Assembly (NCBI GenBank): GCA_016763115.1
Contig: JAESUL010000257.1
Span: forward strand, 1-8,791
Source: Phycisphaerales bacterium
Lineage (GTDB): Bacteria; Planctomycetota; Phycisphaerae; Phycisphaerales; UBA1924
Direction: 5' to 3'
DNA: 8,791 nt
The notes under the pieces are model-generated. The model was not told the origin of the DNA, made no database searches, and saw only the letters and a program-made list of their open reading frames with translations. The position numbers and the translations under genes are program-made. This document shows, piece by piece, positions 1-6,349 of the stretch (position 1 is the first letter of the stretch; each line of letters starts with the position of its first letter).

Positions 1-59
1 ATGCTGGATGTTCCAGCAAGCACAGCGACCATTGCCATATTTGTCATGCTCATCTTCAT
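1..59 (-). CDS. N-terminus of a secreted or membrane protein (cut by left window edge)
   Basis: An ATG at 59-57 opens a frame that stays open to the left edge and gives MKMSMTNMAMVAVLAGTSS. A purine-rich Shine-Dalgarno sequence (GAGAGG, 68-73) lies 8 bases upstream, the same spacing seen for two other genes here, which makes this a believable start despite only 19 visible codons. The peptide has one early Lys and then a hydrophobic stretch (MAMVAVLAG), followed by small residues (GTSS). That is the look of a Sec signal peptide, with cleavage probably just beyond the visible part. Short signal peptides of this kind are common in PEP-CTERM and other matrix proteins of Planctomycetota and Verrucomicrobiota, and the neighbouring EPS genes make such a cargo plausible. 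This is inference, because the mature protein is not in the window. Met3, Met5 or Met8 are alternative but less well placed starts. Confidence 0.6.
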   Translation of the reverse strand, partial: MKMSMTNMAMVAVLAGTSS

Positions 60-67
60 TTCTTTAT

Positions 68-73
68 CCTCTC
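68..73 (-). promoter_or_regulatory. Shine-Dalgarno site deciding the start at 59
   Basis: GAGAGG on the minus strand ends 8 bases before the ATG at 59. It is the main argument that the truncated frame at the left edge is a real gene. Confidence 0.55.
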
Positions 74-76
74 ATT

Positions 77-91
77 ACTTCAACTTGAAGT
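77..91. repeat. Perfect 15-base inverted repeat, operator candidate
   Basis: ACTTCAA-C-TTGAAGT has two perfect 7-base arms around one central base. It sits 17 bases upstream of the start codon at 59, just before the Shine-Dalgarno site and overlapping where a transcript from the TAATAT element (95-100) would begin. The single-base centre makes a stable RNA hairpin unlikely, so a dimeric repressor site is the more natural reading. No regulator is identified. Confidence 0.4.
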
Positions 92-94
92 TTG

Positions 95-100
95 ATATTA
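95..100 (-). promoter_or_regulatory. Possible -10 element (TAATAT) before the signal-peptide gene
   Basis: TAATAT on the minus strand is close to the sigma-70 -10 consensus. It would start a transcript about 25-30 bases upstream of the ATG at 59. No recognisable -35 hexamer is found 16-18 bases further upstream (the sequence there is near CATGTA). If functional, it would probably need an activator, and the 20-base palindrome at 125-144 is placed about right for one. Confidence 0.25.
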
Positions 101-124
101 CTCGTCCACTTTTCCAGTACATGC

Positions 125-144
125 CCAGACTATGAGTAGTCTGG
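125..144. repeat. Perfect 20-base inverted repeat upstream of the signal-peptide gene
   Basis: CCAGACTA-tgag-TAGTCTGG has two perfect 8-base arms and a 4-base centre. It could be a DNA-binding site centred about 45 bases upstream of a transcript starting from the TAATAT element, or an RNA hairpin if transcription starts further upstream. No T-run follows on the minus strand (the next bases are GCATGTACTGG), so it is not an intrinsic terminator in that direction. Confidence 0.45.
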
Positions 145-250
145 TACAACAACCTCAGCATCTCCAGAACGCTGGGTACTTATTCAATTTTTGTGGTTTT
201 GCCTTCTCAGACAAAAATCCACCCACATTCCCGATGCACCAGCCCACAAT

Positions 251-265
251 CGACAATGCCTGTCG
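251..265. repeat. Small hairpin in the intergenic gap
   Basis: CGACA-atgcc-TGTCG gives 5-base arms with a 5-base loop. The flanking CCCA (243-246) and TGGG (266-269) could extend the stem across a one-sided bulge. No T-run follows on either strand. The structure is weak and its function is unknown. Confidence 0.2.
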
Positions 266-358
266 TGGGGGTGCCAGATTGGTCATCAGACAGAATCCAA
301 ATCTCAATCTATGGTAACTTTAGCACGAAAAAGCCCCAAAGCCGCATCATTATCAGGA

Positions 359-387
359 ATTATGACGAGTTATACCCATTTTCTAAA
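359..387 (-). promoter_or_regulatory. Weak sigma-70-like promoter candidate in the gap
   Basis: On the minus strand TTTAGA (382-387, 4 of 6 to the -35 consensus) is followed by a 17-base spacer and CATAAT (359-364, 5 of 6 to the -10 consensus). Use of this promoter would give the left-edge gene a leader of nearly 300 bases. Matches of this quality are common by chance in AT-richer DNA, so confidence is low. Confidence 0.2.
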
Positions 388-420
388 AATAGTTTTCCAT
401 GCCGTAAATTATGACACTAC

Positions 421-440
421 TTGCCCCCTATCGGGCGCAA
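421..440 (-). terminator. Terminator-like hairpin after the TPR gene
   Basis: Read on the minus strand, TTGCGCCC-gata-GGGGGCAA forms an 8-base stem with one G-G mismatch and a 4-base loop, starting 23 bases after the TGA of the TPR gene. There is no T-run directly after it (GTAGTGTCATAATTT follows), so it is not a textbook intrinsic terminator. It may be a 3'-end stabilising structure or a U-poor terminator. Its position at the end of the operon is what makes it worth recording. Confidence 0.4.
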
Positions 441-463
441 TATTTGCATTATGGGACCCTAAC

Positions 464-3400
464 TCAGCCGTCTAGTTTGATCCCAAACCTCGAAAGGTGA
501 GCCAAAGTCGCTGGATTCACTCCACGAGGTGAAACCAAACCCATGAACTTCACCATCGCATCAGATGATCCGGTCGGGTTGGTCGCCTGCAACGAGGCAC
601 AGAGCCCGATCCACCCCTCTGCATCTTCAGCATCATTCTCGACAACCTGGCGGAACAGGGCCTCAGCACGATCCTGATTCCCGAGCCGGAGTTCAATCCA
701 ACCAAGCGTACTCAGGAAAGCCGGGTGCTCTTGAAAGGCCACCGCCTGCTTGACCAGTACCAACGCCTCACCAAGATCATCCCTGTTGTCGGTCCCCTGC
801 TCAATCATCTGGGTGAGGTTGTTCCTGACCGCAGCCCCAAAGAGCCCCTGGAGGTCCCCGCCACTGAGCACCGAACGATACCGTTGGGCGGAACCGGAGT
901 AGTCTTGAAGAAGACCCGCGCACCGAGCCGCGGAAAAGAGATGCCCGAGGTTATCTGGATCAATCTCGGCAGCATGGTCAAAGTACCCACGGGCCTTGGT
1001 CAGCCAAATTTCTCGATCATCGGCTGCATATGAAAGAGCCTCCGCAGACCTGAGCAGGGCACTCCCCGCACCCGACAACGCCACGGGGTCATCCGATGCC
1101 GATGCCACCCACTGATCCGCAGCCTCAACAGCATTCCTATTGAGCACCAAAGCATGGTCCGGGAACCGTGAGCCAAGCCCAAGCCAAGCCTCGACCACCA
1201 TAGATAGACTCTGGGGATCGCTCATCGACTGGGCCAACTCAATCCAACGCGATGCTTCTTGCACTTCAGGAATCGAGTTGGCAGCCAGTTGCAGCCACAC
1301 CACTTCACGGAATGCCTTTGAGCCAACAGCCAAGGGCTCAAGTTGGGCAGCAAGCTGCGAACTCGGATCACCAAATCCAATAGATGCCTGGGCGTAGATC
1401 AACAGCAACTCTCGGTACAACGGCTCTTCGGTCTGCTTCGATGCTGTCTCAAAGTAGGGCCAGAGCAGTTCCTTTGCCTTTGCGAAGTCGCGTGTCTCGT
1501 ACGCTGCCCTCGCAGCGAAGAGATCCGGGCTGATAGGCGATCCCGCGGCAACCCCGCGCCAGGCATTGGTTGTCCGCAAGACCGACACCCAATCACCCGC
1601 ATCGATATAGGCCCGCGTGGCGGTCTCGAGCAACCCCGCGTGGGTTCCCACTCGCCGAGATGCCGCCTCGGCCCCAGCCCCAATCCCCTTGGCATCATCG
1701 CTCACCTCACGCAGAGCCTCGTATATATAGTTCTGCACCGCGACCATATCGGGGAACGCGTCACCGAGTTCGGTGAGCCGGCTTGCGATTTCTTCGCGTG
1801 TCATCCCCTCGCGTTGCTTCTCAAAGCTCACGATCTGTTGCATGGCGTACCGGTCGTTGGAATCCTCGAACCGCAATGAATCGCTCACCACACGGTTGAT
1901 CTGATCGCGATCGCCGCTGAGCATCGCCAGATCGTACTGCACCCGTTCATCGCCGGGGTTGGCAACGAGTGCAGCTTCAAGCCGGGCTTTGGCCTGGTCA
2001 AAGCGACCATCCTTGCCAAGCAACCGGGCTAGGTACAACCACGCATCAACATTGGTCGGATCTGACCGCACCATCGAACCCAGAATCTCTTCCGCATTCT
2101 CTACCGACCCGGTCATCATTGCGTACTGGACCTGGGCGTACTGAATCTCCTGCTCGTCGAGCCCATACATCGCAGCATCTGCTAAGACCTGTTCGCCCTC
2201 CACCTGGTTCCCGATCTGAATAAACAGCGTCACCAAATCAATCAGTTGTGTCCGTGTCAAGGTCTCCGACTGGGCAACCTCAACAAGCACGCTGAGCACC
2301 TGCGAGCGTTGGTTGAGCCCGCCAAGAATCCGCGCGAGTGTGATCTGCAGATCACCCTTGCGTGGCGCGGACGACCGCTTGACCAAATCACCGAGCTTTG
2401 GGATAGCGAGCTCAAACTCGCCCGCCCGGCGCATCTCAAGCACGATCATGTACTGCGCCTCTACATCGCCCTCGCTGCGGGCATACGCCTCGAGCAGGCT
2501 CTGGCGTGCTGCAGCGGTATCGCCAAGATCAATATGAAGCTGCGATACCCGGAATAAATAATCCCGTGCCTGGGCCCCTCCGATCAATCTCAATATTGTG
2601 AGCTTTTCAGCAGCCGATCCGGCGCGATCGCGCACAAATCGGTCGTCGCCGGTCAACTCGGGCGAGCACTCCAGATCAAGAATATTGCTGAGCATCAACC
2701 GGGCCCTGATATTCCTCGGATCGATCGCGATCACACCCCGCACAATCGACAACGCCTCCTCACGCTTGGATTTGGTCACGCCCTTGCCACTGGCAATCGC
2801 CCGTGCCCTCGCCAGACGGAGTCGAATCGGTACCGTCCTGCCCTTTGATGAGGTGAGGTCGAGTATCTGCTCGATTGTCGCATCCACGAAGGCGATATCG
2901 AGCCCGAGCACCGCAGAATCAATCGCCTCGAACTTGAGCTCGATGTCATCTGGATACCTTGTAGTGAGAAGAGTCTCCCACTCACCCTTGGCCCGATCGT
3001 CACGGATGGTATCAAGAAACTGGACCCGCACCAAATCCCACAGCTTGTGATCGACTTGATCGCTTGCGTTCCGCCCCTCGTCAAGAATACCGAGGGCTTT
3101 TTCCCTATCCTCTTCCTTTATATACACCTTGTGGGCGTACCCAAGGGCCGAGTACGGACTCTGCATCGCCACAGCAGCGGTGTCGATCGCGTCAAGGTCG
3201 ATAATGCCAAGATCAAAGAACCGATCGATCTCGATGACACTGTTCAGAACCAGAGCATCCTTGGATGAACCAAGCGTCCGCCGAAGCTCGGCGACACCCT
3301 CATCCTGATGCCCTGAAACCAGCAACAACACCGCAAGGTGTGCCGAGAGCCGATCGCGTTCACCTTGGGAAAGGTACCCCGCCAGCCTGCGAGCCTGGGA

Positions 3401-4903
3401 GACCGCACCATCGATCTGACGCATGCTCAAAAGCCCGGACCGCGCCATCGCCGCCTGGGTGCTCAGCCAGACAAGCCGAGCACGCGAGTCGCCCGGTGCC
3501 CGCCGAAGAAGCATCTGCGCAACCGCTCCGGCCTCCGAGAGATGCTCGGACTGTTGCAAGGATGCCACAAGCCTCAGTGTTGGCTCGACCCAGATCAACG
3601 GCAACGCCAAGGTCTCCGCATTTTTCCACCCTTCCTTGGCGTCTTCTTCACGCCCGAGCCGCGAGTTCAGATCACCCATTTCCAGATGAAATGTCGGCTC
3701 AAGCGGATTCGTACTCATTGCCTTGGTGAGAATCAATCGTGCATCAACGAGTTTCCCGGTTTCAATCAGGTCCGTCGCCTCAAAGAACATCACCCATCCC
3801 TTGGCACGAAAATCAGTATCGATCGCCCCCAGTTTTTCTCGAAGTTTCCCCTCGCCCGCTGTGTCTTCATTCGCCTGGGCCGCGAGCACCTGATACCCGA
3901 GTAGATCAGAGTTCGTCGGATCAATCTCGTTCAACCAATCAAGCTGAAAACTCCACCACAACCGCCGGGCAAATGAACCCATCAACAATGGATCACCAGA
4001 CTCGGCTGCCCCTTTGCCCTCGACTTCGAGGGCGAGGTCGCCACGACCTAGCAGATCAAATGCCCGTGCGGTAAGCTTGGTCAGGTCATCAGAACCGAAC
4101 TCCGGTCCATCGTCTTCCCATCGGTACTCATCACCGTTCCAGCCGATAATCGCCGAGAGGATCACCACGAGATCGTTCACATCTGCAGGATTCGAGGTAC
4201 TCGGATCGGGCAACCGACCGCCGATGAGTTCGCGGAGCACCTTGGGACCAGGCGCATCAGGATTCGTTGCGATCATATCATCAAGAAACGCATCCGCCTC
4301 GTCCAAACGCCCCGAGTCATCAAGCCAAAACGCATAGGACCAGGTCGTCGCAAAGTCCGGCGATTCGAGTGCCAAGAGCTGCTCATAGAGCTCGGGAATC
4401 TGTGGGTCCGTCGAATCCTTCTGCTTGCGGGCAACAAGTTCCTCGCTGAGTACCACCTTGAGATCAGCACCGGGCTTTGAGCGCAGGCTTTCTCCCAACG
4501 CGATTGCTTCTGGCCATTTCGCATCACGGATGAAGAGTTGCAACAACTCGACCGAAGCCTTGGTGTCATCGGGGCGGAGGTTGAGGTAATCACGGTACGC
4601 CGAAATCGCTGCGCGAAGATGCCCCCCGTCGCCCGCTTCAACCTTCACCCGCGAACGAGCAAAGGCCAGCAGTTCCTCGGGCGATGAGACCTTAGCCGCC
4701 CGGAGATACCGGCCCAGATTCTGCGTCGCAAGCCCGTAATCCCCATCCTCGTAGGCCTTCATCCCCGTTGATCGCAGTTCCTCGATGCTTCGTTTCTGCT
4801 GCATCGGACCAACAACAAAGTATCCGATCAGACCAACGCAAATCACCCCGCCGAAGACGAGTGCGAGAATAAGTCGACGGAATGTGCGCGGGCGCATGGC
4901 CAT
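464..4903 (-). CDS. Giant membrane-anchored TPR protein of the EPS locus (PrsT-like by style)
   Basis: This 1479-residue protein has a basic N-terminus (RPRTFRR), one hydrophobic anchor at about residues 11-31 and then a very long helical solenoid, presumably periplasmic. The clearest TPR units are near 46-70, 367-436, 782-830, 950-984 (NVDAWLYLARLLGKDGRF onward, then AKARLEAALVANPGD) and 1394-1427 (LGWIELRLGNQDRAEALF). Others are degenerate. The final unit closely resembles the end of PrsT-type TPR proteins of PEP-CTERM EPS loci, but that family is usually around 900 residues and lipid-anchored. Here Cys22 lacks a lipobox (GGVIC), so a transmembrane anchor is likely. No catalytic motif is visible. 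A role as scaffold for polymer synthesis or export is inferred from its operon. The start is set by GGAG (4912-4915), 8 bases upstream of the first ATG; a second ATG two codons on (4897) is possible. The gene begins 18 bases after the sugar transferase stop. Confidence 0.9.
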   Translation of the reverse strand: MAMRPRTFRRLILALVFGGVICVGLIGYFVVGPMQQKRSIEELRSTGMKAYEDGDYGLATQNLGRYLRAAKVSSPEELLAFARSRVKVEAGDGGHLRAAISAYRDYLNLRPDDTKASVELLQLFIRDAKWPEAIALGESLRSKPGADLKVVLSEELVARKQKDSTDPQIPELYEQLLALESPDFATTWSYAFWLDDSGRLDEADAFLDDMIATNPDAPGPKVLRELIGGRLPDPSTSNPADVNDLVVILSAIIGWNGDEYRWEDDGPEFGSDDLTKLTARAFDLLGRGDLALEVEGKGAAESGDPLLMGSFARRLWWSFQLDWLNEIDPTNSDLLGYQVLAAQANEDTAGEGKLREKLGAIDTDFRAKGWVMFFEATDLIETGKLVDARLILTKAMSTNPLEPTFHLEMGDLNSRLGREEDAKEGWKNAETLALPLIWVEPTLRLVASLQQSEHLSEAGAVAQMLLRRAPGDSRARLVWLSTQAAMARSGLLSMRQIDGAVSQARRLAGYLSQGERDRLSAHLAVLLLVSGHQDEGVAELRRTLGSSKDALVLNSVIEIDRFFDLGIIDLDAIDTAAVAMQSPYSALGYAHKVYIKEEDREKALGILDEGRNASDQVDHKLWDLVRVQFLDTIRDDRAKGEWETLLTTRYPDDIELKFEAIDSAVLGLDIAFVDATIEQILDLTSSKGRTVPIRLRLARARAIASGKGVTKSKREEALSIVRGVIAIDPRNIRARLMLSNILDLECSPELTGDDRFVRDRAGSAAEKLTILRLIGGAQARDYLFRVSQLHIDLGDTAAARQSLLEAYARSEGDVEAQYMIVLEMRRAGEFELAIPKLGDLVKRSSAPRKGDLQITLARILGGLNQRSQVLSVLVEVAQSETLTRTQLIDLVTLFIQIGNQVEGEQVLADAAMYGLDEQEIQYAQVQYAMMTGSVENAEEILGSMVRSDPTNVDAWLYLARLLGKDGRFDQAKARLEAALVANPGDERVQYDLAMLSGDRDQINRVVSDSLRFEDSNDRYAMQQIVSFEKQREGMTREEIASRLTELGDAFPDMVAVQNYIYEALREVSDDAKGIGAGAEAASRRVGTHAGLLETATRAYIDAGDWVSVLRTTNAWRGVAAGSPISPDLFAARAAYETRDFAKAKELLWPYFETASKQTEEPLYRELLLIYAQASIGFGDPSSQLAAQLEPLAVGSKAFREVVWLQLAANSIPEVQEASRWIELAQSMSDPQSLSMVVEAWLGLGSRFPDHALVLNRNAVEAADQWVASASDDPVALSGAGSALLRSAEALSYAADDREIWLTKARGYFDHAAEIDPDNLGHLFSAARCAGLLQDYSGSAQRYRSVLSGGDLQGLFGAAVRNNLTQMIEQGTDNRDDLGEALVLVKQAVAFQEHPAFLSTLGWIELRLGNQDRAEALFRQVVENDAEDAEGWIGLCASLQATNPTGSSDAMVKFMGLVSPRGVNPATLAHLSRFGIKLDG

Positions 4904-4921
4904 GGGTATTTCTCCGTGAAT

Positions 4922-6346
4922 CTATCGTCGTGCCAAGGCACCTGCGACCATCGCGATGGTCTTCCAAATAATATACAAATCAAGCCAGAGGCTCGCCTGC
5001 TCGACATACTCGATGTCGTAGCGAATCCATTCCTGAAAGTCCGCCCCGTCGGCCCGGGTCCGTCGAATCTGCCATAATCCGGTCACTCCGGGGCGAACAC
5101 TCAACCTCGCCTCACGCCAACCAGGACAATACTGATTCTCAGAAAACGGGCTCGGGCGAGGCCCAACCACCGACATCTGCCCGAACAACACATTGAAGAA
5201 CTGAGGCAACTCATCGAGTTGCAACTTGCGAAGCACCCGACCGACCCGCGTGATCCGTGGATCGTTCTCCATAAAGAACTGTGGCCCGTCGGCCTCGTTG
5301 GCTTTCTGAAGATCGGCCTTCATCTGCTCGGCGTTGCGGTACATCGTGCGGAACTTCCAGCACTTGAACTCGTTGCCGTTGGTCGTTTCGCGTTTGTGCC
5401 CAAAGAAAATAGGTCGACGATCTTCGATGATGATCGCCGCGATGATAAATGGATACAAAGGCAGCGTCAGCGCCAAAGCACAGAGTGCAAACAAAATATC
5501 AAAGATCCGGCGCGCGGGGCTCTGAGTCCATGGCGCCGCTTCCTTCATCCGTCGCTCTGATCGCGGCTGAATCGGTTCGATGTCTCGCCAATCAATGTCA
5601 GATATCATCGGACGCGAATCGGGATCATCCCAAAGCACCGCGGGCCCAACACCAACCTTGCCCTCTGGGATCGCCCTGCCCGAGCCGATCCAGATCGGAC
5701 CCGACACACTCGAAGCATCAAACTCCGGACTGTTGGCACCCTTCCAACTTGAACCCCCCACACGCTCGATGCCCGAGATCGTGGAGTCCGGGTGCGCCCA
5801 GGCTTTGGCAAGATCACGCACAAACCGAGCGCGATCCGTATCAACCGTATTGGCATAGACACGCCCGTTGACCCCAAGGGCAGACCGCAGATCCGCAGGC
5901 ACCAACTTACGCAACTTCGCCCACGCTGATCGGTCCGAGTCCATCAACGCCCAATCGCGGGCGATGTGCGGGTCGGTCGTCACCGCAACACGCGCAAGCC
6001 GACCGGTGTTGCCCTCGTATGATCGCTGGAACCGTAGAAAATGTCCGTCGGGGCGTGTATCAACGATCTCTCGGTACTGATTCGCGCTCCGGTCGGCGAC
6101 CCGCACCACAAGCAGGTCGGGCTTGAGCCAATACAGAACATCGAGCACCTTGCGCACAGGCATAATCACCATGTGCGTGTGGTCCACAAGCAGGTACAAC
6201 TCCGCCCGCTTGTCCACCTCGAGCTCGGGCATCTGGTTGGGCACCACCTGAATCCCGCGGGCTTTCCAGAACCGCGCATGCAACTGCTCGGGCGTGTACC
6301 CCCACAGTGTGTGCTCATCGCGTGTATCTATCGGCAGCGAAGTCAT
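4922..6346 (-). CDS. Sugar-phosphate transferase (initiating, undecaprenyl-phosphate) with an unusual N-terminal half
   Basis: Residues about 276-470 of 474 form a bacterial sugar transferase domain (PF02397; WbaP/WcaJ/PglC type), which moves a sugar phosphate from a nucleotide sugar to undecaprenyl phosphate at the inner membrane and so starts EPS repeat-unit synthesis. Visible hallmarks in order are RRIFD (279-283) leading into a hydrophobic segment with Pro296 and Pro299 (the re-entrant helix), KFRTM (331-335), NDPRITRVGR (361-370), the catalytic LDELPQ with Asp378-Glu379, VVGPRP (393-398), RPGVTGLWQ (418-426) and a C-terminal DLYIIWKT (456-463). The first 270 residues lack the four membrane helices of WbaP/WcaJ enzymes. 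They look soluble and include a hexapeptide-like strip (SGPIWIGSGRAIPEGKVGVG, 215-234) reminiscent of left-handed beta-helix or nucleotidyltransferase C-termini. The ATG lies 3 bases after the previous stop, with GGGG 6 bases upstream, so translation is probably coupled. The sugar used cannot be told. Confidence 0.92.
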   Translation of the reverse strand: MTSLPIDTRDEHTLWGYTPEQLHARFWKARGIQVVPNQMPELEVDKRAELYLLVDHTHMVIMPVRKVLDVLYWLKPDLLVVRVADRSANQYREIVDTRPDGHFLRFQRSYEGNTGRLARVAVTTDPHIARDWALMDSDRSAWAKLRKLVPADLRSALGVNGRVYANTVDTDRARFVRDLAKAWAHPDSTISGIERVGGSSWKGANSPEFDASSVSGPIWIGSGRAIPEGKVGVGPAVLWDDPDSRPMISDIDWRDIEPIQPRSERRMKEAAPWTQSPARRIFDILFALCALALTLPLYPFIIAAIIIEDRRPIFFGHKRETTNGNEFKCWKFRTMYRNAEQMKADLQKANEADGPQFFMENDPRITRVGRVLRKLQLDELPQFFNVLFGQMSVVGPRPSPFSENQYCPGWREARLSVRPGVTGLWQIRRTRADGADFQEWIRYDIEYVEQASLWLDLYIIWKTIAMVAGALARR

Positions 6347-6349
6347 TGG

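Larger units (their letters stand above)
60..463. other. 404-base intergenic gap, AT-richer, no convincing gene
   Basis: This is the only substantial non-coding stretch in the window. It is visibly AT-richer than the genes around it and contains no GATC site, in contrast to them. It holds the terminator-like hairpin, two perfect palindromes, a short hairpin, a 9-base direct repeat (AATTATGAC at 358-366 and 407-415) and candidate promoter elements. Plus-strand frames of 60-94 codons here (132-317, 191-475, 193-414) overlap one another, lack Shine-Dalgarno sites and have no protein-like composition, so none is called. Confidence 0.7.

Noticed and set aside
18..24. PEP-CTERM sorting signal or exosortase within the window
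   Set aside because: Neither a C-terminal PEP motif nor an exosortase-like multi-helix protein is present. The link to that system rests only on the TPR protein style and the signal peptide.
265..276. Sigma-54 promoter at TGGCAC on the minus strand
   Set aside because: TGGCAC is present, but the GC of the -12 element is not 10 bases after the GG (the next GC is 14 bases away), so the required spacing fails. Other GG/GC pairs in the gap also fail.
325..350. Intrinsic terminator suggested by GGCTTTGGGGCTTTTT on the minus strand
   Set aside because: It ends in a T-run, but the preceding bases have no complementary arms, since GGCTTT is not followed by AAAGCC.
132..475. Small plus-strand frames in the gap
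   Set aside because: Three frames overlap in different phases, none has a Shine-Dalgarno site, and one runs into the 3' end of the TPR gene. Composition is not protein-like.
3338..3904. Plus-strand open frames of 150-190 codons inside the TPR gene (also 1343-1879 and 2598-3050)
   Set aside because: They are antisense to an uninterrupted 1479-codon gene, overlap one another in several frames, and are rich in Pro, Arg, Ser and Cys as expected from reading the opposite strand of a GC-rich gene.
4838..4840. Lipoprotein modification of the TPR protein at Cys22
   Set aside because: Residues before the Cys read GGVI; the -1 Ile is not compatible with a lipobox, so a transmembrane anchor is the better reading.
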